Positions 22,346 through 35,200 of a DNA stretch of 64,000 nucleotides are shown here, in pieces. The DNA comes from Toxonevra muliebris (lineage: Eukaryota; Arthropoda; Insecta; Diptera; Pallopteridae). Made by a program: the position numbers and the translations under genes. The stretch covers positions 18,526,878 through 18,590,877 of the forward strand of contig OY829326.1 in the NCBI GenBank assembly GCA_963691655.1, written 5' to 3'. The notes under the pieces are model-generated. The model was given only the letters and a program-made list of their open reading frames with translations. It was not told the origin of the DNA and did not search any database. Each line of letters opens with the position of its first letter. The stretch's first letter is position 1.

Positions 22346-25300
22346 GTGGTATTTTTTTTAAATCAATTGAGTTTTTTCGATAATATTGGATGAATAATCG
22401 CCTGTAACGTAATATTTGATACTAATCTTATTAAAATTAAAAAAAAACAATTTTAGTGTTTTTTTGGGGGGGTTTCTTTAATTTTAGAATTCACTTAAAA
22501 ACAAAACTTTTGTGATTATACGCTCAAATTAAAAAAAAAAAAGAAAAGAGTTTTCATTTTTCTATGTTTTTATATGGCTAAATATAGAATATATAGATAT
22601 ATTCAAATATCGACTTTTAGGTATAATGAAAATTAAAACTGCATTTTGATGATCGAAATTGATCGAAACTGAAATTTAGAAAATGTCAGACAGACAAACC
22701 CTTTTTCTCAGTCAAAAACAAATACCAATGAAAGTTTCAAAAAAAAAGTTCCAAAACTAAACCTAACAAAAAAAAAAAAATATTAAATATATGATACACA
22801 AATAATTATTATCATTAGTTTAAAGTTTTATCTTCTTACTATATAGTAACATGTATGTATTTGATGCTATATAATATGCATATTATATAATGCTAAACTA
22901 TAATTTATTTTCGTTATTGTTAGAAGATTTATTAGGTACATTTACAAAAACAAAAAAAAAAACGAAATTCATTTCATTTAATTTCTATTTAAATATTGGC
23001 TTCACTTATCTAAATCCATTGTTATGTTTTGTTTGTTTTGTTGTTTTGGTTTTTCTTTTTTGTTTTTCTTCTGCTCATAGATGAATTCACATACTCAATA
23101 TTTAATTGTTTAATCTATACTTAATATTAATAAATTAACTTAAGTTTAGTTCTTCTTCACTCTAATACAAATACAACTTACAAAGCCTATTGTGTATTTA
23201 TTAATATAGTAGGTAGATATACTATAGCATAGATGATTTTGTTCCATTTTGTTTTTTATTTTAGAAAATGTACAACTACAATTTTTCTTTTTATTGTTTA
23301 TTTACATTTATTGTATTTATGTGTGTATTTAAAAGTTCCACATATATGTATGTACATTAAAATAAAGTAGAAGTAGAGAAATGAAATTTGAAAATAAGTT
23401 TGAAAAAAAAAAATATTTTTGTGTCTTTGTATTTGTAGTTTCAAAAAATGTATTTATTAGAAGATAATAAAGGTAATAGAACAGAAATTCATAATGTTTG
23501 TAATCTTTTGTTTTATACATTTTATAATTTTAAAATCACTTTTCCTAATTGTAGATTTCTTAGTTGTTTTGTTTGTATTCTTCTCACATCTTCATCACTA
23601 TAGTATATATTAACTACAACATATACAGGTGTAAGATTAAGGTTATCTTGTTTTTGCATTATTTTATTTGCCATTTCAAATAAAATTACAATATGCATAT
23701 ACATACATATATATATTTGATGATAAACATGTTTATATGTTATATATATACAGATATATATAGACTTAAATATAAATTAACACAAGAGTAGAGATAGATG
23801 TCTTTACAATGTTATGCTGGTTGTCAGTACACAAATAAATATAAATAAAGAGAAAAACAATAAGAACTAAATGTGAGATGGGGAGCGAAGTTCGGTTGAT
23901 AATCTATTTGTCGATAATAAAGTTCTAGTGAAATTTATAGCAACGCCCAAATTGTAGTAACATTGAACATTTACATTTGAAATTTCAATTTTAATTGCCA
24001 GCTACAATTTAGTATAAGATAAGTCTACGTGAAAGTATGCCAAAGCAGCATATCGGCAATAAAATTAGCACAATTTAAATAGTATTTGGACGAACTAGCA
24101 CACACCTGTTGCATTTTCTTTTAGTCGTAAACGTGCGGTGTTGTCGTTAATTTCTACTTCGTTTAATAATTCAAAATTCGTTCGTTAACATTGTCAATAC
24201 CTCCTCAATGGCAGGCTAGCTACAATCCCGATTGGCATTATCACTAGTTAAATCTACCCTGCTTCCGCGCGTTTGCAAATAAAAGAAAATCCAACACTCC
24301 CCAATTTAATTAACGGCAACAAATTAAAAAAAAAAACAAAGAAAAATAAATGTATCGCCATTGCAGTTTTCATTTTTTGTGTTTGTTTGTTGTTGCTATT
24401 GGAAATACAAATGAAAATGAGCTTGGCAAAGATTGTTTAGAATCTTAGAAATAATCAAATTATATATAAAGATTTAAGAAGAGGGGTTTTTCTTGTTGTT
24501 GTTGTTATGGCACATTATTAATATACTTTTGTTTTTGTTTGTATTTTTATATACGTATGTATTGTTTTGATTTTTAGTATTAGTTTTTAACATCATATGG
24601 ACGTGTAGCTTTGTGTTGTGTTCATTTTCTTTAACGTTTTCCGCAATAGCTGAGCAAAAAAAGTATTTAAGCAAATAAAATTTAGTAAGAATTGAAATTG
24701 AAAGAAATATAACGAAATTATAAGAATTCAATATGCTAATTGTTTTTGTGTGTAAATTTATTTAACATTTTGTTTTTCTTCTTTTCTTTTGACATTTCCA
24801 AATGATGTGTGGATGTGTGTGGTGTGTATGTACGAGTGTTCGCGAGTGTTTGTTTATGTTGTCGAGTGAAACCATTAAACTGAGAGAAGTATTTTCTTGT
24901 GTTTTTGAAGAAATGCATTTTCAAAGAGATTTTTGTTTTGGTTTTTTTTTTTTTTTTTTTTTTTTTGTTTCGTGAGCTTAACATAAATACAAAGTTTTCC
25001 CGTTTTCTTTTGCTAATCAAAAAAACTGCACACGTATTATGAAAGCTAATTTGAAAATGAAAATAAAATTAAGAAACGTCGGTGTGTGCAGTCAAAGTTT
25101 TTCTTTCACGAGTTATACAAATAAAAAATCGAATTAAAACAAAATTAAAATAGAAGAAAAAAATCAAACAAAATTCATTATCATCCGCTGCAATGGACAA
25201 AATTCTGTTTTCATATCATTTTCGTTTTTTCTAAATACTAACAATTTCTATGAATTTCTTGTGTGTGTGTGTTTTTTTTTTTTTTCTTTTCCATTTCTTA

Positions 25301-26286
25301 ATAATTTTGCATTACCATATTCATAAAACATAGTGAATATTTCATCAATTAATTTCATATTTTCCTATATATTCACTGTAACATACCTAACTACAATTCA
25401 ATTTTTTTAGTTATTTATATATAAGTAATATATAAATGTATATACATGTGTGTATATATATATTCAGTAATATTTACTCTAAACATTAGATACATATACA
25501 CATACAAAGATATCATAAACACGTGTATGCGCATGTATTATGTATTATGAAAAAAATACGCATACTTTCTTTGTATATATGTATAGATTGATACATATAC
25601 ATTTATCTTCCTATGTATATATGCTTATATATATATGCATTGAATATTTCCTCTTTCTATACATAAACTAATAATAGTAATAATATTTAAACTGGTCCTT
25701 GTTTATACATTCTTCTGTCGCACAGGCATTTTCATTTCGTTCGCATATAGAGAAACTAAAAACTACGAAATTAAAATTTGTGATTAGAACGAATTCGGGG
25801 AAGTTTCACTCTTCACGTCTTCACTTTTGTGTACTCACCTTTGCTGCCATTTCGCTGATGTCCAATAATAATATGTTATGAACTTTAACAACTTTTATAT
25901 ACACTCGTATGTAGTATATCGTATCGAAGAAATGATCGTAGTAGCAGTAGTAGTTATATTAGTGTAATAATTATAGTTTTTTGTTGTTGTTTAGCAGTAA
26001 TAATAATAATTATCGTAGTAATTGTGATAGTAGTAATTATAAATAGCAGTATGTTGTAGTCTCGAGTTAAAAAGTTAGTACTTTTGTATTATTACTTTTT
26101 CAATTTATAAAACTAACAAACATTTCGCAGGGGATGAGGATGACGATGCGATGCGATGGTGCCCTGCAAACGATTTCGTTCCATTTGTTTTTTAGCTTAT
26201 CACTTCTTAAGCAGCATTAGTTTTAAAAATCAATTCTCATATTTCTTCTTACAATTTCAATTCATGAACGATTTCTACTAAATTAT
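22346..26286. other. Downstream / probable 3' UTR side of larp4B
   Basis: Non-coding sequence after the larp4B stop on the minus strand. The part nearest the stop (25900-26280) has trinucleotide-biased stretches continuing the style of the gene. Farther away there are T25 (24942-24966), T11 (22441 area) and TATG-type repeats. The polyadenylation site cannot be fixed because AATAAA-like words are too frequent. A more complex stretch at 23980-24300 has no frame or repeat partner that I could see. Confidence 0.5.
24942..24966. repeat. Poly(T) tract, 25 nt
   Basis: An uninterrupted T25 run on the plus strand, A25 on the strand of larp4B. It may be a retroposon tail or a simple expansion. No flanking duplication was recognised. 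Confidence 0.8.
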
Positions 26287-29200
26287 TTAATTGTTATTAT
26301 TTCGTCCTGCTTTACGCCCGCTGCTGCTACTTTCACTTGTATCATGTCTTTCGCGAATATTCTTTTCTTTAGCATCAGTGCGATTGCGTGTCGATCCCGT
26401 TGTCGTTGTTGCTGATGTTGTATTTGTTGCTGAGTTTGTCGTACTACTGATATTACTACTACACCCTCCGCCACTACCACCACCGCCACCACTACTACTA
26501 TTGCTGTTTGAGCTCTGACGATTTTCACGTGCAGCATCTAAATAAAACAAAAGTAAATTAGAAATTTGGAATGCATTTACAGATTTATAATGCGTGTTGT
26601 CTTCTTTCTTCTCACCTTTATCTTTGGAGACTTCTGAGCGTAATGTCACCACATTTCCGCCACTACTACTATTCACAGCACCATAATTGTTATTAGCATT
26701 TCCACTACCGCCACCACTACCTCCAGCAGCAGCAATATTTGCTTGACTCGAAGTCGAGGCCATACGTTTCTCTACCTGCACAGCTGAGCCTGATTTTTCG
26801 TTGGGTTTTTCAGCAGTTGTCGCCGCCGATGAAGCAGCAACAATATTTTCATTATTCTTAGCAGCCTCAATTTTGTTTGTAGTTATTGGAGAAGCATTAC
26901 CCGGGGTGATTGCATTATCTGTCTTACTGACACCAACACTACCACCACCAGCACTACCGCTATTATCTGTAGCAGTAGCAGCGGTAGAAACAGCAGCCGC
27001 ACGCTCTTTATGATGTTGTGCTACCTGAGCGTAGCTTAATCGCGAGTTATTTAATACTGCTGCTGCAGCGGCAGCGCCTGTTGCTGCAGCAATGTTTTCA
27101 ATAGATGTTGAGTTGGTTGATGTGGAGACATTCTTTTGCTTTATAGCATCCTTTGGCATAGATTCTTTTTTGGCCAGCAGCGCAGCAACTGCTGGTGGCT
27201 TTTTATGATTGCTTAATGTACAATCTGCAACGTTAATTGTCATCGTGGCAACACTGTATTCAGCGGCTAGTACCGCTGACGCTGACGCAGGCGCTGGCCC
27301 TGCAGCAGCAGTTGCAGTAGATGATAAAGTCATTGCTTTCGTATTGCTACGTTCGTTGATGGTATCACCACTGCTGCTGCTTGTGGTCTGCTGTTGTTTG
27401 CTGTTATTGTTGCTACTGCTGCTGCTGCTACTATTGGTATCAACATGCTGCAGTTGTTCCTCAGTCTTGTTAATATGTTTTTCATGGGTGCTGCTAATGT
27501 TGCTGCTTTTATTATCGGTAAATGCTGCAGCAGAAGTTGCTGCTACTGCTGCTGCTGCATTATTGCTAATTTTGTTGTTGGTTTGTTGTGTTAAACACTT
27601 TATCACAGTGGAAGAGTTAGAATTAGAGTTTATCTTATTTGTCGTCTTATTGTTGTTGTTTGGTTTTGTCGATAATGTTGATATAGTCGTCGTTGCTTCT
27701 TCAGCGCCGACACCGGCGCCTACATTCTCGATAGTGGCCGTGGTGGGCGTAGGGCTTATTGTAACAACACTGCGTTGCTGTTGGTGCTGATAATTTTGTT
27801 TGTTCGTGTGGGCGGAATCTTTTCGCGATTTATTGTTCTTGTTATTATTTACGCTGCCGCCGCCACCACGAACCACGTCTGCAAGACGGTTTTCCGACCA
27901 GCTACTGCCGCTGTTGCTGCTACTAATGCCAGCGCCAGTGCCACCGCTGCCACCGCCAAAGCCAGTCATGTTATTTGTGGATGATAAGGAACTATTATTT
28001 TGCTGTTGTAAGGCGTTTGAGCTTTGTTGGTGATAGTTTTGCTGTTGCTGCTGCTGTTGATTGTTTGGCGTCTTTTGAAGGTGATCGCCACCAGCAGTGC
28101 TTTGGCTAGTATTGGCAGATGGTGTAGCGTTTGTGGCATCATTAGCACTTGTGTGCTGCTGCTGTTGTTGCTGATGATGATGATAATGCGTTTGCTGTTG
28201 GTGGTTTTGCGTGTTGGCAGTTTGTTTACTAGTAGCTATTACAGATGCTACATTAGCTACGTTCGACGAGGAAACATTTGGTGTTGATGAGGTTGACGAT
28301 GATGCTGCTGCTGCCGAGGACGATGCTGCTGTTGCAGATAAGAAAGTTATGATTTATTGAATATGAACACATTTGCACGTATAATCATTGATTCGACTTA
28401 CCTGGCAATGGTGGAAATGCAGCCGCTTCCAAATCAAATTGTGGCGGCTGAGCAGGTGCAATATTTTGTTGTTGCTGTTGTTGCTGCTGTTGGCTATGAT
28501 GGTGCCCATGTGGATGGCCACCACCGCTTCGATCGTTGCCGCTACCACTGATACCAGATCCACCAAGTGAGCCGTTGCCGCCGCTAATGCCGCCACCTCC
28601 ACCACCGCCATTGCTGCCACCACCTCCACCGCTACTACCAGCACCGTCATGACGATGATGATGGTAGGGATGGTGGGTGCTGGAAGGGTGATGTGAGGAC
28701 GTGTGGTGTTGTTGCGACGGCGCGTTATGGCTATGGCTGTGATGGTGCGATGTCGACGAAGACGATGAATGTTGCGAATGATGGTGTGAAGAGCCACCAC
28801 CGCCACTATTGTAATGGGGATTATAGTTGTTCCCTTTGTATCCGCCACGGTGCTGTTGCTGCGGCTGCGACTGCTCGTCACGATGTGAGCTATAACCACC
28901 ACCACCACCACCGTGATGACCATCGCCGCCACGATTCGAATGGTGGTGCCCTCCGCCTGAGCTGTTGCCCCCTACAGATGATTGCGACGAAGCATTATTG
29001 TTGTTCGATGAAGATGCTACCGATGATGCTGACGCAGCCGTGGCTGCCGCTGCCGACGATGACTGCTGCTGTTGTGCGTGATGTGACGCACTGTACTGCT
29101 GCTGCGGAGTAGAGGAGGATTGAATGAGTATTTTTACTTTTTGAGAAATCGGATTTGTTGGAGTTGCTGTTGTAGTAGCATTATTTAGATTTATATTGAT

Positions 29201-32200
29201 ATTAGTAGTTGATGTGGATGTTGTTGCCACGGTAGCACTATTCAAATGCAGTGTTGCATTTGAGTTCAAACTCGAATTGATATTGATGTTGTTGTTAGTA
29301 GTAGAAGTAGTAGCAGTATTATTATTAGTAGTAGTGGTAATAGTAGTAGAATTGTTAGTAGGAGAGTTAATAAATTTACTATAATTGCTGTTATTCAGGA
29401 AGCTATTGGTGGACATTTTTTGGACTATTTGATTTGGATTTTGGTTATGGTTTTGAATCTGACTTTGACTTTGATTGAGAAGCCTGTATGAATTTGAGTT
29501 TGAGGTGCCGCTGGTGCCGATGGCTGTGATGACGGTGGTGGTGGGGTTGCTAGTAACTGAATGCACTTGTCCAGTACAGCTGCCGCCTCCTCCTCCGCTC
29601 ACGTTGCCTACGCATCCAATGGTGCTCCCTCCTCCTACTCCACCTACCCCCACAATCCCACCGCCCAATCCAACCATACCTCCACCTCCAAGTCCACCAC
29701 CCCCACTGTGGACAAATGTGCTACTAGTCGTATAAAACGTTGATATACTGACCCCTCCGCCGCTGCTTCCCATGCCGCCGCCGCCTCCTCCGCCACCACC
29801 CATACGATTGCTGGGGGAATAGGTCATGCCATTGCCATCATCGTCTCGTCTGCGACGTCGATGACGGGACGCCTGTGTCCAATGTGGTGGCTCTTTTCCC
29901 GCTCCGCCTCCACCACCTCCACCACCAACAGAAGTGGCCAATGATGATGACGAGCTGGAAATATTACTACGACTATGCTGTTGCTGCTGATGCGAGTGTG
30001 ATGGCTGTTGTTGTTGCACATCAACAACAATAACATCATCTTGAAGATCTCCAATATGTTGTTGTTGATGTTGTTGTTGATGCTGCTGCTGTTGCTGTTG
30101 TTGATGGTGTTGATGGTGATGATGTTGCACCGACACAGTTGGTGTCGTATGTGCATAGGAAGCATGTTGCATAGATCCTACCGCTGCTACTGTCTGTGCA
30201 CTAGTGGAAGGCATCTGAAAATGTAAGAGGGTTGCGCTGTTACTGTTCGATTGCTGCTGCTGCTGTTGTGAATGATTATGTGCTGTAGCTGCCGACTGCG
30301 AACTATAGTGATGATGTGTGTTGACATACGATTTGTCCATAGTCTTAGGTATTCCACCTAAATGTAACGAAATAAGAAAGAAAAAAAAAACACACAGAAA
30401 TATCAGTACAGGGTACATACAATATCAGCCAATGAATACTTACCCGTATTGTTTTTAATATTCGAATAATATCTGGACGCATTACTACTTGATGGTTGTT
30501 GTTGCTGCTGCTGACCTGTTGTCGATTGCGTTTGCATTTGATGTTGAGCTTGCTGTTGTTGATGAGGATCGACAACTGGCACCACCAACCCGCCACCTAC
30601 ACTGCTCAAAGCGATTATATTGTTGGCGCTAGTTAATTGTGGCTGCTGCTGTTGTTGAATCTGTTGTTGTGTATTGTTATTGCGTGGTTTACTTCTATGT
30701 CCACCACTTGATCCGCCACCGCCACTACCAGAATTATTAGCATTACGGTGGCCACTGTATCTCCCACCACCACTGTTCTGCTGCTTTGTTGTGGTAAGTG
30801 GAGCAGCAGCTGTAGGCGGCGGAGCTGTTGTTGCATATGCAGCGGGTACGGCTTGCGGTGCAAGACCATTGGCAGTGAAAACATGCCAATCTTGACCATG
30901 TGCTGTGCTAGCGGCTGCTGCTACAGCGGCAGCAGCCGCTGGTGGCCAAGGAGAAGCAACGAGGCCAGGATAAAACTGATTTTGCTGGAATGGCTGCAAT
31001 GAAAGCGAGGGGAAAACAATACTTCAAGAATATATGATCAAAAAAGCAACAAATAAAAATATCTTACAATCAAATGTACTTGTCCGTTGTAAGGAACGGG
31101 CGGTTGAGACATGGCTGCACCATTGGCAGCATACACAAAACGTTGCGGTGCTGCAGTATAAGCAACAGCACCGGCAGCAGCTGCATTTGGATCGTATACA
31201 GCTGCCGGTGGCGATGTCAGACGGAAGCCATTTTTTAGTGCTGGCACTGTAGCTATCGGTAGGCGATGAATAAAAGGCTTTGCCTTCATTCGTGCCATAA
31301 TCGGCTTACCCTGTGAGAAGAGATAATTCATTTATTTACATATATTACATACTGATGACGTAATACAAATATTACGCCACCCTTGATTTGCTTGTTCAGT
31401 GCCAAACGATTATTTACTTTCTCAGTTTTAAATCAAAAAAGGTTAAATGAGAAGGATTTATTGTAAAATCAAATGGATTTTTTGGGTTGAACTAAACAAA
31501 TTTTGGCTCAATTCATCGATGGCGATGGTGTTTAATTTGAAAACATAACCTCTTAATAACTACATCAAAACACTCACGTGAAATTCCTTGACATCTTCCC
31601 GCAAATATTTAAAAGCTGCTTGCGCATCATCATCAGACTCAAAAGTAATGTACCACGAATTGTTACCTGCGAATTCACACGATATCACACGTGGGCAGTT
31701 TTCATTATTGAAAATATTCTGAAAATCACATTTGCAAATTCCATTATCATTGATTGTAAGTATATTTTGTTGATGGCAAATGGAGCAAATAAGCCACAAT
31801 TAGTTACCTTAACTTCTTCAAGTGGAGTTTTTTCGGATATTTCCCGCAATATGATAATGCAACGTTTGTGATTCGGACGAACTCGAAGGCCATCTTCATC
31901 TACTTGCACATTTGGTGATTCCCTAAGCACATCCGTTATCAATTGGAGGTTTTTACTTAGCTTTCTCACAAGATTAAAATTGGCCACAGTCCATATGGGA
32001 ACATATTGATCACTGTCCATTTGGGACACCAGATACGTGTCGTTTGCGAGATTTTCTCTGTAAAATGAAGAAGCAATAGATACACAACAAATTGAAGGTG
32101 ACGGAAGACTTCCACTTTCTCCTCTAACCCGTATTTCTTATTTTACCATAAACAAAGATTTACCTTGAAAAGTAGTATTCCAGTTGAGTTGCAAGCATTT

Positions 32201-35200
32201 GTTTTAATTGTTCCAATGGTATGTCTGAGCTGCTTCCATTATTGATGTTGCTATTGCTGGTGCCACTGCTGTTGCTTGTAGTACTGATAACTTGGTGTTG
32301 TTGTTGTTGTTGTTGCTGATGATGGTGATGATGCTGTTGCTGTTGTGGTCCATTGACGGCTGTTGTAGCTACAACAACGTGATGTTGCGTTGCTCCCGCA
32401 TGCGGATTATGTGTTACGCTTGTTCCTGTTGGAGCCATTTGCTCAACGGCAACTAAATTCGCTCCAGCACCTGACAACTCCTCTTGACTATAACAGACAA
32501 CAGTGCCGTCTTGGGCAATCGCGCCGTTCATGACGGCAGCGGCGTATTCGCTGTTATCGATCGTTGTGGTAGTTTGCACGGCGGCAGACCCACCGATTGT
32601 TCCGGCGGTAGCAACGGCAATCTGTTGTGGCGCTTGATGATGCGCGTATTGTATGTGTTGTTGCTGCTGCTGATGTAATTGTGGTGGCTGCTGTGATTGA
32701 GATTGCACCTGTGTTTGTTGTTGAACCGTTTGTAGCGTTGGTTGTTGCGTATGGGCGGCGGTGTGGGTGTGAGCGTGCGAATGAGTATGGGGATGCTGTA
32801 TTTGTATTTGCTGATGTTGTGTTGGTGGCGGTGGTGCCACTTGTAAAGCCTGTGGATGCGGCGCTTGAGGGGCTGTGGTCGCTATAAGAGGGATGTGTTG
32901 TGCTGCCGGAGCTGCCAGTTGTGTTGTCGGACCGTAAATGTTAGTTGCTAACATTGCCGTTTCCACAGGAACATTCGTATACACGGTGGTGGCAACAGGT
33001 GGTTGTAGCTTAACGGCGTCTCCATTCATGTAAACATATCCGCCTGCAAATATATCGAAACAAAATACATTATTAAAACTGAAAACTTATAATGTTCAAT
33101 AAAAAAATTAGATTAAGTAAAAAAGCATCAGTGAGCAATGTTAAATTATAATTAAACTAAAGTAAATATTTTAAATATGTTTTGATCTATATACTATATA
33201 CTGTATACTTAGATTACATTTCTATCAAATATTTCTCCAATACGAATATATTTTAAACATTTGACTCGATTCTAATTTCCATACCCTTTGTTCTTAATTG
33301 TAAGACTGACTATTTTAAGTTCTTATTCCTTGTCCGGTTTTCTCTCTGGACTACATTCTTTAAAAAAAAGTTTGTCTCAAAACTTTTGTAGTCTAGAAAT
33401 AATTTTTCTGGAATTGCGCTTGCATTCAAATGTGGTTAAAATGAGGGAAAAGTTTTAATTTCGCATTTCTGTTTTGCGATTTTCTCTTGATTCGATATCT
33501 GTTATCATTAAAAGTATCGAGCAAAAGTAAAGAAACTACTCAAAAGTTTATAAAAAAGTATCGATATCAACTCGTTTCGAGCGAGCATGTTGGCGCCCGG
33601 CTATCGATTATCTCGAATTACTCTCATGTAAGTCTGCTTGCTTTCACACACACCGATTTTTGACAGATTTTCTGTTTGTTGGCGAAGGAGGGGAAACGAA
33701 AGTGAACGAGTCAAAATCGGCTGTACCAACAATTTTATAACGATTTTTTATGTTGGCCTTTTACAAGTTTTGCAAATCTGTTCCACTCATGTAAAACGAA
33801 TAACAAAAACTAAACGCAATGAACGACGGTTGGAACAATGCATTTTCGATTGTGACGAGCCGTGTAAACACATGTTCGTCCAACATCTACAATCCAAGAA
33901 GCCGTAACTACACACTTTATTTTTTTTACAGAAGGAGCAAAAAATGGATTTAAAAGCAATTTTTTCTAATCTTGCTTAAAAATACTAATTTATGAAGGAA
34001 AATTTTTTTTTTTAATACTTTTCAAGTTTGTTTGTTACGGCCTTTTGGATTTGTTTTTCTAAAACAAAAAGCCGTAACTACAATCAAAAATTGTTCGCAT
34101 AAAATTAAACATATTATATAAGACTTAATTGAAGAATTAGCAAGTGTTTTTAGTAAATTCATGGATAAAAGTTTTTTTATTTATATTATTTTAACAAAAA
34201 ATAGTTCATTATAATTCTATCATACTGTTTCGCAATTTTTTTTAATAACAAAGTTTAACAAAAAATACACTCTTAAAAAATGACAAAAAATCAAAGCTCA
34301 CTTAGTTACTTTAAAAGATTCAAATATTTTGTACCCTTTTTCATTCAAGTGTCGTAACTACACACTTATTTGCTTTATTAAATTCATGTACTTGTACCCG
34401 AGGGGAAAGGAAGCGCTCCAAAAAAGAGCTTTTTACCTACAATGGAGAGCTCCTTTGCCAACACTAAGCGTTCTCTCTTTATAGTACAGCTCATATACTT
34501 TTTACATTGCATGTCATAGGATGTAAGCGCTAACATCAAGCTTCCTGAAAGCGCTGAAAGAGTTCTCCTAGGAAACGCAAAAGGAGCGCTTTTGGAAAGC
34601 CTTTTGGGAAGAACAATTTTGTGTGGTCTTTAATTTTTTTATTAACTACATATACTACATACATTTATAATTTTTATTTATTTGCATATACATACATATG
34701 TATATGCAAATACAACAAAAATAACACCTAAAGTTATGGCTCACCAAATATTGGTGAAACACAAAAATGTACCCAAAAATACAAAATCAACTGATATTTC
34801 CTTTCATATCAACCATATGAGAATTACAAAGTAAAAAAATCATTCACTATTTTTTTCTATTCGTTTGAATGCTTCCCCTAGCATTCCGTGGAAGCGCTCT
34901 TTCGCATACTTGAAAGCGCTTTCAGGAAGCTATATGTCAACGCTTTCTACTAGCTTCCACGAGAGCGCTATCAAAGAGCTTTTTTGGATAGCGGTCCGAA
35001 TTTTCCCGTTGGGTAGGTACGACATTTTGGATTTCGTTAATAAAACCGCTATTTTTGGATGTAGAAGTTTAACATTTTGCAGGGACATGTAGTTTGGACT
35101 AGTGCATCATAATTAATCAAAAAGTCGATTTTGAAAAATTTGTGAAGTTACGGCTTTTTGGATTTTAGATGACGATATATTTCATGACGGGAAATTAGTT

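Noticed and set aside
27209..27790. 193-codon plus-strand open frame, Leu/Val/Ala-rich
   Set aside because: It lies exactly opposite the Gln/Ser/Asn/Thr-rich larp4B exon. Repetitive CAG/AAC/ACC codons read in antisense give long Leu/Val frames by chance.
28354..28932. 192-codon minus-strand frame overlapping larp4B
   Set aside because: It is in another frame of the same low-complexity exon. The frame used by larp4B is fixed by splice phases on both sides.
33559..33609. TATCGATA (DRE-like) words suggesting an internal promoter in larp4B intron 1
   Set aside because: The same words occur at 17805, 40960 and 55757 in sequence with no gene nearby, so they are not informative here. No exon or initiator could be tied to them.
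33638..33907. 89-codon plus-strand frame inside larp4B intron 1
   Set aside because: No recognisable domain. Its end runs into the GCCGTAACTACA repeat element, so it is probably transposon-related or chance.
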